Shown here piece by piece: positions 14,757 to 22,624 of a DNA stretch of 24,399 bases. How positions within the stretch are numbered: the first letter of the stretch is position 1; every line of letters begins with the position of its first letter. Made by a program: the position numbers and the translations under genes. The stretch comes from a virus. The notes under the pieces were generated by a model, which ran no database searches, was not told the origin of the DNA, and saw only the letters and a program-made list of their open reading frames with translations. The DNA lies in IMG/VR virus record IMGVR_UViG_3300025108_000376, positions 1-24,399 of that record. The stretch is one strand, 5' to 3'.

Positions 14757-15565
14757 TACGGAGTGCCAACATCCGTAGTTGGAAACTGGCGTGTATCGCC
14801 CGGGAAAATTATCCGCACGGCACCATTCGCTCCCGCCGCGTTCCCTGCTCCGTTGGCTTGCGTTGACTGTCCACCTTTGCCAACAACTACTGTGTAAGAT
14901 GTGCCGGGGCTAACCGTTATGTTGTTTTTATAAGCTAATCCGCCGCCGCCGCCACTTTTATAGCTTGTAGAGCCGAATGCCCCACCGCCACCGCCAAAGT
15001 AGCCCGGTGAGCCGTATTTTGCAAAAGTGCCGCCGCTACCGTCACTACCGCCGCCACCGCCGTTGACACTAGCTGCCGTACCACCAGCACCGCTAGTGCC
15101 TTCTCCAAAAACATTAACACCGCCACCAGCAGACCATCCAAGGCCACCGCCGCCGCCACCACCAGCACCGCCGCCGGAACCTGCTGTTCCCGCAACATAA
15201 CTGCCACCGCCGCCGCCGCCGTTACCAGAGTAGCCTGCCGCACCGCCGCCACCACGGCTTCCGCCTTGACCGCCACTGTTGTTAGCATCACCGCCAGATG
15301 CAGTGCCGCCAGCATTGGTTGCATTGTTGCCAGCCGCGCCGCCATTAGCCTGAACGACTGTGCCTCCCACCGTTATTTTAGATAAACCACCAGCTTCTGA
15401 TCCAACAACATGACCTGAACCTCCTGCACCAACAACAACAACGCTAATAGACGTTACTCCATCGGGGCATGTCCAAGAATATGTCCCTGGAACTGCAAAT
15501 AAACTTTCACCTCTAGGCACTTCGTCTACTCCTCCTACCATTAAAGTTTTTTTCCAACTACTCAT
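14756..15565 (-). CDS. Glycine-rich tail-tip adhesin
   Basis: A 269-residue protein. The N-terminal 60 residues are a small beta domain (SLFAVPGTYSWTCPDGV, TSISVVVVGAGGSG) typical of phage glycine-rich domains. Residues about 70-210 are a glycine-dominated region with runs of five to seven Gly separated by Ser, Asn, Tyr and Phe. This resembles the polyglycine-II sandwich of T-even type gp38 adhesins, where glycine helices support variable loops that recognise receptors. The end (NGAVRIIFPG, RQFPTTDVG) is a marine-phage terminal signature. It has an AGGAGA site before the ATG at 15565. Receptor recognition is inferred from fold similarity. GCC/GGC codon richness makes this region GC-heavy compared with its neighbours. 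Confidence 0.82.
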   Translation of the reverse strand: MSSWKKTLMVGGVDEVPRGESLFAVPGTYSWTCPDGVTSISVVVVGAGGSGHVVGSEAGGLSKITVGGTVVQANGGAAGNNATNAGGTASGGDANNSGGQGGSRGGGGAAGYSGNGGGGGGSYVAGTAGSGGGAGGGGGGGLGWSAGGGVNVFGEGTSGAGGTAASVNGGGGGSDGSGGTFAKYGSPGYFGGGGGAFGSTSYKSGGGGGLAYKNNITVSPGTSYTVVVGKGGQSTQANGAGNAAGANGAVRIIFPGDTRQFPTTDVGTP

Positions 15566-15589
15566 TAGAAAAGTCTCCTAAGTCATCTG

Positions 15590-16555
15590 TTACGACGGCG
15601 TTTTCAAATCTTTACCCGCAGTAAAACCGTACCAAGTGGTGCCGCCATCATGCGTGTAAAAAACAAACTGATCTACTGCTGAAGCGGTATCGGTAAGGGT
15701 GGGGGCGGTGCCGCTAGGAAAGTCTACCGATGCAGGCCACGCAATAGTGTAACCGCTGGCACTCGCATCCTGTATTACCTTGAGAGAAAACCCATAAGCC
15801 GTACCACTTGCGGGGGGATTACTCCATGTAAACGTACTTACATTCTCGCTCAGAGTTAGTGAAAATACGTTACCCGTTTCACAGTTAAGTGTGGCCGTAC
15901 CGCTAGATGAAGTAATTGCAGAAAACGTATCGTTATAGCTTTTTGCTTTTAGCTCTTCTGATATATTAACATCGCCATTCGCATCCGCAGTTACCACTTT
16001 GCTTGCTTCTGTAAGGCCAAGCGTTGTGATGTCATTGTAGTTTAGCTCCGCAGTCGTCGCTGTAACGCCTTCTAGAATATTTAACTCCGCTGCCGATGCT
16101 GTAATACCCAGCGTGGTTAGCGTTGTCGCGTCAATAATTGCCCTGACGTTCGCCGCAGCACCAGAGCCATCGCAGTAGATGATACCAGTTGATCCATTGG
16201 CTACAGTGACATTATCACCAGTGCCTTGCGTAAATGTGCAGTCATATCCGCTATTGTTATCTACAAGGTAAAACTTAGTTGCATCGTTTGGACTTACTGT
16301 GATCGTGCAATCCTCTGTCGCGCCAGATAGCACAAGAACTTTATACATCCCGTCATCCAAGCTGTCGCCTGTCGTACCGTCTGTTGTGCTTAGAGTGTGT
16401 GCCGCAGCAGAGGATGATAGATCAATCGTGCCAACGCCAGATGCTGCACGATCTAAGATGTCAAAGTTACGGTTTGTAATCTGACCCCATGTATCTGTCT
16501 TTTCACCGTCAGCGATTTTTTCAACCGCGTTGTTAAGTGTCCAAGTGCTTGCCAT
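15590..16555 (-). CDS. Tail fibre protein (shorter paralogue)
   Basis: A 321-residue fibre. The N-terminus (TWTLNNAVEKIADGEKTDTW, then GQITNRNFDIL) matches the attachment domain common to phage fibres. Residues 145-175 carry LGITASAAELNILEGVTAT and AELNYND, a repeat well known in marine phage fibres that probably forms a trimeric beta/coiled shaft. Residues 222-310 are the C-terminal module shared with the upstream fibre (NCETGNVFSLTLSEN ... THDGGTTWYGF). It ends FTAGKDLKTPS. Likely trimeric and involved in host contact. The gene is separated from the glycine-rich adhesin by a 24-base gap. Confidence 0.83.
   Translation of the reverse strand: MASTWTLNNAVEKIADGEKTDTWGQITNRNFDILDRAASGVGTIDLSSSAAAHTLSTTDGTTGDSLDDGMYKVLVLSGATEDCTITVSPNDATKFYLVDNNSGYDCTFTQGTGDNVTVANGSTGIIYCDGSGAAANVRAIIDATTLTTLGITASAAELNILEGVTATTAELNYNDITTLGLTEASKVVTADANGDVNISEELKAKSYNDTFSAITSSSGTATLNCETGNVFSLTLSENVSTFTWSNPPASGTAYGFSLKVIQDASASGYTIAWPASVDFPSGTAPTLTDTASAVDQFVFYTHDGGTTWYGFTAGKDLKTPS
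15626..15892 (-). repeat. Shared C-terminal fibre module, copy 2
   Basis: Residues 222-310 of the shorter fibre align with residues 516-596 of the longer one. Common features are an N-C-[ED]-T start, FSLT, a WP-x-SVD-[FW] core and the end DGGTTWYG. The copies have diverged at DNA level, so the duplication is old or they were acquired separately. Confidence 0.8.
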
Positions 16556-16590
16556 ATCAAATTCCTTTGCTTATCGGCATCTTACCGCTT

Positions 16591-18405
16591 TTATGCCGCA
16601 GCGTCTACGGATAGTACGCCGTACCATGTTGTTCCGCCATCTCTTGTCCAGAATACGTAAATGTCAGTTTCACCACTTGCGGGTGCATCAGGTGCAGTAC
16701 CACCCGCCCAATCTACTGAGGTAGGCCATGTGACTGTGCCACCGTTGCCTGTTAGCTCTAGGACAAAACCAGTAGACCATGCGTTAGTCACACTGTTAAA
16801 TGTAAACGTAGTATTGCCTGTCATCGTTAAGCTAAATGCTTGGGCAGTGTCGCAGTTTACCGTGACAGATGTGCCTGATAATGCGTCATAATCTTCGTAG
16901 TATACGTTATAATTATATGTACCAGTATTCCAAACCTCTAGTATCTCAGTTCCACCAGCATAAAAATTAATGTGGTTGGTTCCAAAGTTAATGCGAGTAT
17001 CAGTATCACCTTCATGGTAAATGTTATCTGCAACATAGATATTATCTACAGCATTGAGATCGCCCTGTATGTTTGCGCCAGTACTATTAGTATTAAACTT
17101 GTATGTCCCATTGTAGTAAAGATAAGTTTCGCCGTTGTGGGTACAATTTAGTAACCATTCATTATCTACGTCGTTATAAATGCCAGTAGTAGTGCTATTA
17201 TTATGCATAAACACAGCACGACCACCAATGCTATAACCTTCCCAACCAGTATGCGCACCACCATCAATCTGTATAGAGCCATAGTTGCCAGAGACAGGTT
17301 GGAAGTAGCCGTTGCCTGTGTCGCCTAGTTGAACGCCTGTTGGGGTGACTGTTATTTCTTGTGATCCACCTGCGCCTATCGCAACACTATTAGTTCCAAA
17401 TGATAGGAAAGTATCGGTGTCACCTTCGTGGTAAAGACTTCCAGCAATATAAATATTATCGGCAGCATTTAGGTTGCCGTTGATGTTTAGCCCTGCAAAC
17501 GAGGGGCTGTCACCCGTACCTAAACCTAGTGAGTTCTTAAAGCCTGTCGCATTGTTTTTGCGGATATAGTTGTCACCTGATGAATAGAATGTGGTATCAG
17601 AATCTCGCTGATATGTCGTGTGCGACATACTGAGATAAGCGGAAATGCCATACCTCATATAAAGATCGCCACTACTGTTTCTCGCAGCTAGAGTGCTTCC
17701 CGTACTGCTTTCACTTGCATGATACCCATCCAACAAGTCAGCATCTAGGCCAGAGCCAGAGCCATCGTTGCCAGAGTGCCAGATTGAGTGCGCACTATTT
17801 CCAACAGTAGGCCATTGATCAGGGTAAACGGTTAATGAGTATACAGAGTTATTGCCACCACCCCTAATATGAACATCAGAACCACTCTTTGCAGAAACGT
17901 AAGTGTTCCCATCGTTGGTGCCGCTGATGATCATATAATCAGTAGTGTTTGACATAAATGACGTTTTCATGCCTACATATGATGTGCTTGTAGAATATGC
18001 GTCATCTCCGATGATGAGGTTGCCGCCGTCAGCTTTTAGGTTTTCGCTAACGGTTAAGTCACCTGTCATTGTATCCGATTGATCACTTCGTAGGAAGCTG
18101 CTTGCATGTAGGCTGTCTACTGTGTCAGCATCAATATTCAGTGCATCAATGTCAGCCTTGGTTTGATCAGCAGTAGCACCGCTCTCAATGCCATCCAGCT
18201 TTGTGCCATCCGCAGCAATATCACGCCCATCAACATTCCCGCCAACCGTAATATTACCAGTGACGTTGATTGCGGTCAGCGCAGTCGTACCCTTCAACAA
18301 GCTCTCAAGCGTGTCAAAGTTACCATTTAAGTAGCCGCCCCAGACATCCTCATCATCTCCGACTGTCGGCTTTGCAAAACTATATGTTGTTGTATAAGCA
18401 ACCAT
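16591..18405 (-). CDS. Tail fibre protein (longer paralogue)
   Basis: A 604-residue fibre. Residues 1-40 include a fibre-type attachment segment (DVWGGYLNGNFDTLESLL). Residues about 58-125 hold a marine fibre shaft (DGTKLDGIESGATAD, ADTVDSLHAS, DTMTGDLTVSENL). A DADLLDGYHAS motif at 221-231 is of the kind seen in many fibres. Two copies of a N-x-x-A-x-DNIY-x-A ... YHEGDTDT element lie at 311-339 and 449-477, spaced 138 residues apart. Residues 516-596 are the C-terminal module shared with the shorter fibre. It is likely trimeric and distal parts probably touch the receptor. The ribosome site is weak, and no chaperone domain is seen at the end. Confidence 0.85.
   Translation of the reverse strand: MVAYTTTYSFAKPTVGDDEDVWGGYLNGNFDTLESLLKGTTALTAINVTGNITVGGNVDGRDIAADGTKLDGIESGATADQTKADIDALNIDADTVDSLHASSFLRSDQSDTMTGDLTVSENLKADGGNLIIGDDAYSTSTSYVGMKTSFMSNTTDYMIISGTNDGNTYVSAKSGSDVHIRGGGNNSVYSLTVYPDQWPTVGNSAHSIWHSGNDGSGSGLDADLLDGYHASESSTGSTLAARNSSGDLYMRYGISAYLSMSHTTYQRDSDTTFYSSGDNYIRKNNATGFKNSLGLGTGDSPSFAGLNINGNLNAADNIYIAGSLYHEGDTDTFLSFGTNSVAIGAGGSQEITVTPTGVQLGDTGNGYFQPVSGNYGSIQIDGGAHTGWEGYSIGGRAVFMHNNSTTTGIYNDVDNEWLLNCTHNGETYLYYNGTYKFNTNSTGANIQGDLNAVDNIYVADNIYHEGDTDTRINFGTNHINFYAGGTEILEVWNTGTYNYNVYYEDYDALSGTSVTVNCDTAQAFSLTMTGNTTFTFNSVTNAWSTGFVLELTGNGGTVTWPTSVDWAGGTAPDAPASGETDIYVFWTRDGGTTWYGVLSVDAAA
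16618..16860 (-). repeat. Shared C-terminal fibre module, copy 1
   Basis: Residues 516-596 of the longer fibre (TVNCDTAQAFSLTM ... TRDGGTTWYG) match residues 222-310 of the shorter fibre. It is likely a small beta-rich tip or head domain that has been moved between fibres. Confidence 0.8.
16975..17061 (-). repeat. Internal fibre repeat, unit 2
   Basis: Residues 449-477 (DLNAVDNIYVADNIYHEGD, then TDTRINFGTN) repeat residues 311-339 with the same DNIY and YHEGDTDT landmarks. Confidence 0.78.
17389..17475 (-). repeat. Internal fibre repeat, unit 1
   Basis: Residues 311-339 (NLNAADNIYIAGSLYHEGD, then TDTFLSFGTN) are the first copy; it lies 138 residues before the second, indicating an internal shaft-domain duplication. 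Confidence 0.78.
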
Positions 18406-18415
18406 TTTTCAATCC

Positions 18416-19375
18416 TTATGCCGCTCTCGTTGGTAACTCTGTCCAAGTTACGCTGTCGTCAGATAGTGGTGTCCAAGTATCACTGGGATCAGCTTGCTGC
18501 GTCCAAGTATCGGTAACGTCCGCATCTTCTTCCCACTTCAATCGTGCGTTTGCACTTACAGATGATAACATAGAAAGTGAGCTTGATGTAGACACAACCT
18601 TGCTGCCAACCACAGCCACAGATGAAGCAGGCGCAATCAAAGACGAGGCGTTCGCAGTGATTGCAACAGTTGGCGTAAATAATGCTTCAGCCTCTACAGT
18701 TGGCGCTGCCTCACGAACCCTTTGCACCGCGTCCGTGATACTAAGCGCTGGGCTAACAGTAACGCTGCTTGTTGCAACACGAACTACATCCGCAGAAACT
18801 GTGAGGTTTGGAGACACGATGACAACGGCACTCGCAGTCTTAAATCCAAGCGTGTCAATACTTGACGCTGCCGTGACCGCAGCACTGTCCTCACGCACAC
18901 GCTCCATCGTTGAGATTACGCTTGAAGACGATGAAGCAGTACCACTAGCGTTACGAGCGCGTTCTACAGTCGCAACAAGCTCACCAACGCAATCCTCGCT
19001 CACTGCGCCTTGATGTATGCGCTCCGCACCACAACTAGACCCACTAGACGCTGATGACGTTGCTGACGTGCTTCTTATAGCGCCAACTGATGTTGATACT
19101 GTAAGCTGTGGAAAGACAACTGTGGATGCGCCTGCGGTGCGGAAACCAAAAGTATCAACTGATGACGTAGCACTAACGGCAGAACCAGTTGTGCGATCTC
19201 TTTCATACCCTACCGCAACAGAGGCTGTTGAAGTGACTGATGCCGACCCAATTAACGTAACACGACCAGATGCTGTTACAGAAGCAGAGGCACTTACTGT
19301 AGCAGACGCATCTTGAACTGTGCCATCATAGCCATAAAGACTGCGACCGTATAAACTGGAGCCGTAACCAGCCAT
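18416..19375 (-). CDS. Ser/Ala/Thr/Val-rich repeat virion protein
   Basis: A 319-residue protein of low complexity. The start has a tandem SLYG/SLYGY element (GSSLYGRSLYGYDG) seen in marine phage tail proteins. The body alternates Ser/Thr/Ala/Val, as expected of long beta stacks or fibrils. A segment at 71-97 (SSVDTFGFRTAG ...) is repeated at 171-197 (SSIDTLGFKTAS ...), giving a 100-residue period, and an ER-[AV]-R motif also recurs. The last 35 residues have three ten-residue units with a D-T-W-T or V-T-W-T core. It is likely an extended fibre or tail shaft, or a decoration; the function is not known. Confidence 0.7.
   Translation of the reverse strand: MAGYGSSLYGRSLYGYDGTVQDASATVSASASVTASGRVTLIGSASVTSTASVAVGYERDRTTGSAVSATSSVDTFGFRTAGASTVVFPQLTVSTSVGAIRSTSATSSASSGSSCGAERIHQGAVSEDCVGELVATVERARNASGTASSSSSVISTMERVREDSAAVTAASSIDTLGFKTASAVVIVSPNLTVSADVVRVATSSVTVSPALSITDAVQRVREAAPTVEAEALFTPTVAITANASSLIAPASSVAVVGSKVVSTSSSLSMLSSVSANARLKWEEDADVTDTWTQQADPSDTWTPLSDDSVTWTELPTRAA
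18431..18520 (-). repeat. Three 10-residue DTWT units
   Basis: Residues 286-315 comprise DVTDTWTQQA, DPSDTWTPLS and DDSVTWTELP. The spacing of the Trp is exactly ten residues, so the aromatic rings could line up on one face. Confidence 0.78.
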
Positions 19376-19379
19376 TCAA

Positions 19380-19760
19380 TTAATCCAGTGTTATATCTAA
19401 ATCTCCACTAGGAACACGGAATACGTCACCAGTTTCAATTGTTTTGCTTGTCGTTAGCGCAGCGTGTGCCAACAAGTTACCAGAAGATGACGCATCAAAC
19501 ACGCCGATATGCGTTACTGTGCCATAATTCGCAGTCGCTGTTGGGTATTCAATCGCAGCATTATTAGACGCTGTATTGCCGCTTACAGTAAACGTAACAG
19601 ACTGACGCGCATATGCACCGCCCGATACCTCTGTGCCGCCACCTGTATCAGATGGTGCAGCCGTAAACAGTGCTAAGTACCACACAGTCGGGCGCGTACC
19701 GCCAGAACCAGTAAATGCCCATTCAAGCACTTCTGTTTCTAAGTAGTTAGAAAAACTCAT
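19380..19760 (-). CDS. Small beta-rich phage tail/fibre protein
   Basis: A 126-residue protein with a pattern common in tailed phages: VWYLALFTAAPSDTGGGTEV, then SGGAYARQSVTF, a NYGTVTHIGVFDAS strand, and GNLLAHAALT. The 'LFTA-P-x-D-x-GGGTEVSGG-x-YARQ' signature marks a widespread beta-sandwich family often annotated as phage tail fibre. It may decorate the tail or support the nearby repeat protein. It has a good AGGAGATC site. It sits in the fibre cluster between the adaptor and the repeat protein. Function is inferred by family only. Confidence 0.76.
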   Translation of the reverse strand: MSFSNYLETEVLEWAFTGSGGTRPTVWYLALFTAAPSDTGGGTEVSGGAYARQSVTFTVSGNTASNNAAIEYPTATANYGTVTHIGVFDASSSGNLLAHAALTTSKTIETGDVFRVPSGDLDITLD

Positions 19761-19809
19761 GTTGATCTCCTAGATATATCTGATCTCGTTATACACTATT
19801 TTACAGCGT

Positions 19810-20430
19810 TTAGTAAGTGTTGACCTGTATTCTCATGCCGCTACTTGATTGGCTTGTTTTCAGGCTTACACGATTAATGTCTGCAACTGCTTTTGCATAG
19901 AGGCTTGACCATACCGCTACACGCTCATCCTCGCCAAGATATGGCGCTGCTTGCATCAGTGATCCATACAAGTATGCATCTGGCGCATCCCCCAGCAACC
20001 AGTTGGTTGTTTGGCTTGCTGATAGCTTGGGAATTTCTTGGTAGTAAATCAGTTCCATTGTGTATGTCTGATCTGGCGTTGGGAATAGCTCAAATGTCTC
20101 GCCAATGTGGGCATACAGTGTTGGGCGACCTTGCGTGTTCTGATTGCTTTCGCGCCGCGTCATCATGTCGTTGAGCGTCGTCATCTCCAGCTTAAACGTG
20201 TCACCCGTTGTGATGCCGAAACGTACTGTCTCCAACCAATCAGCAGGGACTGCGCTGTATTGGCTATCCAATGCGCCTGATGACCGCTCAATCATCTTGT
20301 AGTGACGTATCTCACGCTCCATTTGCTTTTCTGCAATGGTGATGAAATCAGGTATGACTGACGTTAGATCATCCCGATCTAGCCAGTTTGCTACCGCTGT
20401 TTTTAGCTCTGAGTATCTTGTTATAGCCAT
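19810..20430 (-). CDS. Head-tail adaptor (SU10-type, P22 gp4-like)
   Basis: A 206-residue protein from the ATG at 20430. The open frame extends 18 codons upstream (to 20484), but those codons overlap the preceding gene, and the chosen ATG shares one base with its stop (TAATG). The pattern ITRYSELKTAVANWLDRDDL, then IPDFITIAEKQMEREIRH, PADWLETVRF, GRPTLYAHIGETFELFPTPD, LIYYQEIPKL and NWLLGDAPDAYLYGSL is characteristic of podovirus adaptor rings. These bind under the portal and connect to the nozzle. Many copies of such proteins pair with SU10-type capsids, which fits the capsid gene here. Confidence 0.86.
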   Translation of the reverse strand: MAITRYSELKTAVANWLDRDDLTSVIPDFITIAEKQMEREIRHYKMIERSSGALDSQYSAVPADWLETVRFGITTGDTFKLEMTTLNDMMTRRESNQNTQGRPTLYAHIGETFELFPTPDQTYTMELIYYQEIPKLSASQTTNWLLGDAPDAYLYGSLMQAAPYLGEDERVAVWSSLYAKAVADINRVSLKTSQSSSGMRIQVNTY

Positions 20431-22364
20431 TATTGCTCGCTTTCTTGCATAGCTGCCATCGGAACCATCGCAGCAATCACCCAATTAGGCGCGTTTAGCT
20501 TTCTAGCCTTTTCTATCATTTTACCAGTGACTTTTCCACCAGATAGAAGGTCTTGCGCAAATCGCATCGCCGCTTCCCGACCAAATCTACGCTCTACCTC
20601 TAAGAAACTATCAACTGTCTCTACGTCTATATCTTCAATACGCTGCTTGGCGCGTTTTGGGCTGGCCTCATACACTTTGTAATCCGCACTGTTCATCAAC
20701 AATCCACCACCTGTACCTTTGGCGCGTTGTTCTTCTGCCAAGTTACGGAACAATAGGTTTGCTGGGATGCCACGCGATCCCGACAAGTAAGTATCTGAAC
20801 GATCCTCTAATTTGTCATATCCATATCCGTAAGTTGTAGACTGATCTGGGCGCGTTTCTAATACGCCTTTCTGCACATCAGGTGTAAACCCTCGGTATCC
20901 TGTCGTACCCCAATCCATACCTAACTGCGCAGCATCTGCCACCGCCAGACGCGCATCTTGTACTTTCGGTATGCCTAGCTTGTGCAGCGTTGCTTTATCC
21001 AAGCCCTTCAAGAAGTAAGCCCGATGTGTACCGCTAGGAAGATTTGCAATGTATTCTTGCATTGCGCGAGGATCAGATACGCTCGGCGTATCAACATAAG
21101 GCTTTGTCGCTACAGATTGCGTTTTCTTAGAGCCGTCTTTATTCAAGATTGGGTTGCCATCTGCGTCACGCTTTACAATAACTTCTGGCTTACTGATGTT
21201 GCGGATCATTTCATCAGCTTTTGCCACATCGCTCGGCTCAATCTGCGCTGACTTCATCATTTCACCGAAAACCATGCCCTCATGCAATGAAAAGTCGGAT
21301 GATTTCTCACCCATCAAAACACTCATGACATATGGATCAACGCTGCGCTTTGCTTCTTTTAGCTTACTCTGCGTTGCACTCAGTGCGCCTGCATAGCCCT
21401 GACCGGGGATGTCTGTAAACTCAAATCCAGCTAGACTTTTTTGCGGTGTCTCAAAAACCATGTCATTCACTGAGGTGATCGTATGTCTGCCTGATTGATC
21501 TCCTACAATGCTCATCACGTCACGCCCTAACAGACCTGCGATTGTGCCGCGCTCTACAGGATCAAGACGCTCATCTGACAAAATACCTGAGCTTCTGTGC
21601 TGAGAAAGTGCCACTGGTTTTTGCGTTGTGATGTTTGTGACGTTTGACATTGGAACGACAGGTTCACCTTTTACAATTTCCTCTGCTGAAGGAAACTGAG
21701 AAAGATATTCTGCAATATTTGCTCCGCTACGCTCATAATCTGTGCCAGCAGCACTTAAAGAACGTACTGGTCTGCTGCGCGTAAAAGTATCGCTGATGCC
21801 CTCTAAGTCACCCGACAACAGGCTGCGAGTTAATCCAATGGCATCCGCTGATGTCTTTGGCGCTACACGACTTGCTGTTTTTAATGCACCACCAACTACA
21901 GGTACAGCCGCAAGCAATCCCTCTGCTACGCCCATAGCTGTGTTAAAACCCTCTATGCCAGCACTTTTATAATCACCTTCTCGGACGTAAGGCATGATCT
22001 CTTGGCTGGCAATTTTAGCTTCTTCTAAACCAATAGCCGTTCCCAACGCAGGCGTATAATCTGCTGCTGTTGCCGCATCTGTAGCTTTGCGCAAATCACC
22101 AGTTTTATCCAAAACGTAGTTAAAAATACCCTCGCGGATTGCACTACGAGATGCATTTGCTTCTAACGCTGCTTCTAAATCATCCGCTGAATAGCGATCA
22201 ACTGGCATCGCGTGAAAGTCCCGGCGCTGACCATCTGGCGTGTAAATTGTATCAATACCGCCATATTGACCAAAGTTGACATCACCAAAAGTCGCCGCCG
22301 CTTCTTCACGCAACAACGCTTCTTCTTCTGGTGTTCTGCCGCCTAAAACTTGAAACAGGTTCAT
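20430..22364 (-). CDS. Large putative ejected protein with polyvalent-protein-like segment
   Basis: A 644-residue protein from the ATG at 22364, which shares a base with the previous stop; a GTG two codons earlier (22370) is less likely. The N-terminal 100 residues are charged and helical. Residues about 140-162 are hydrophobic and Gly/Ala-rich (VAEGLLAAVPVVGG), a possible membrane insertion. Residues about 434-496 (AMQEYIANLPSGTHRAYFLK, GLDKATLHKLGIPKVQDA, then TTGYRGF) resemble a segment of phage large polyvalent proteins. The C-terminus is helical. It has no clear catalytic motif. By size and composition it is a candidate for injection with DNA, yet it lies apart from the other ejection genes near the portal. 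Function unknown. Confidence 0.68.
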   Translation of the reverse strand: MNLFQVLGGRTPEEEALLREEAAATFGDVNFGQYGGIDTIYTPDGQRRDFHAMPVDRYSADDLEAALEANASRSAIREGIFNYVLDKTGDLRKATDAATAADYTPALGTAIGLEEAKIASQEIMPYVREGDYKSAGIEGFNTAMGVAEGLLAAVPVVGGALKTASRVAPKTSADAIGLTRSLLSGDLEGISDTFTRSRPVRSLSAAGTDYERSGANIAEYLSQFPSAEEIVKGEPVVPMSNVTNITTQKPVALSQHRSSGILSDERLDPVERGTIAGLLGRDVMSIVGDQSGRHTITSVNDMVFETPQKSLAGFEFTDIPGQGYAGALSATQSKLKEAKRSVDPYVMSVLMGEKSSDFSLHEGMVFGEMMKSAQIEPSDVAKADEMIRNISKPEVIVKRDADGNPILNKDGSKKTQSVATKPYVDTPSVSDPRAMQEYIANLPSGTHRAYFLKGLDKATLHKLGIPKVQDARLAVADAAQLGMDWGTTGYRGFTPDVQKGVLETRPDQSTTYGYGYDKLEDRSDTYLSGSRGIPANLLFRNLAEEQRAKGTGGGLLMNSADYKVYEASPKRAKQRIEDIDVETVDSFLEVERRFGREAAMRFAQDLLSGGKVTGKMIEKARKLNAPNWVIAAMVPMAAMQESEQ

Positions 22365-22624
22365 TACCACTTAACCTTGTTCGCCCAGTATGCCGCACTC
22401 ATCTTGCCCTTGGAAATGTTCTTGGCATGTCTTGCTTTGAATGATTTGGCACGTTTTGTCATTGTTTTATCGCCTGTCTTACCCTGCTGACCAAAGCGGA
22501 TCGTCTTAACCTTGTCACCTTCCTTTGCCACAACAACGTGTGACTTGGTTTTGTGACTAGGTGTGCGTTTGGGCTTGTTGTAGCCACTAACGCCTGCTCT
22601 GGCTAATCTGGGGTCTTTAGGCAT
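22364..22624 (-). CDS. Small basic phage protein (DUF6321-like)
   Basis: An 86-residue protein rich in Lys. The pattern KPKRTPSHKTKSHVVVAKEG, TIRFGQQGKTGDKT, then SFKARHAKNISKGKMSAAYW and the ending ANKVKW is a family I recognise as DUF6321 in marine phages and some bacteria. It has a compact head and a basic tail, so nucleic acid contact is plausible. It overlaps both neighbours by one base (TAATG). Biochemical role unknown. Confidence 0.84.
   Translation of the reverse strand: MPKDPRLARAGVSGYNKPKRTPSHKTKSHVVVAKEGDKVKTIRFGQQGKTGDKTMTKRAKSFKARHAKNISKGKMSAAYWANKVKW

Noticed and set aside
14935-15345. 136-residue same-strand alternative frame inside the glycine-rich gene
   Set aside because: The GGC/GCC triplets keep all frames open; the product is Ala/Val-only low complexity and the main frame has a clear N- and C-terminal signature.
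18270-19013. 247-residue plus-strand open frame opposite the Ser/Ala-rich repeat protein and the start of the longer fibre
   Set aside because: It lies antisense to two well-supported genes, has low-complexity Ala/Ser/Thr composition mirrored from the other strand, and has no ribosome site or partner genes.
19761-19809. Possible promoter in the largest gap (GATATATC palindrome, repeated GAGATC)
   Set aside because: No convincing -35/-10 pair; only an AGGAGATC ribosome site is clear. The palindrome is too short to call an operator.
20431-20484. Longer start for the adaptor (18 extra codons)
   Set aside because: The extra residues (MGDCCDGSDGSYARKRAI) do not fit the family, and the internal ATG at 20430 shares a base with the upstream stop as at other junctions.
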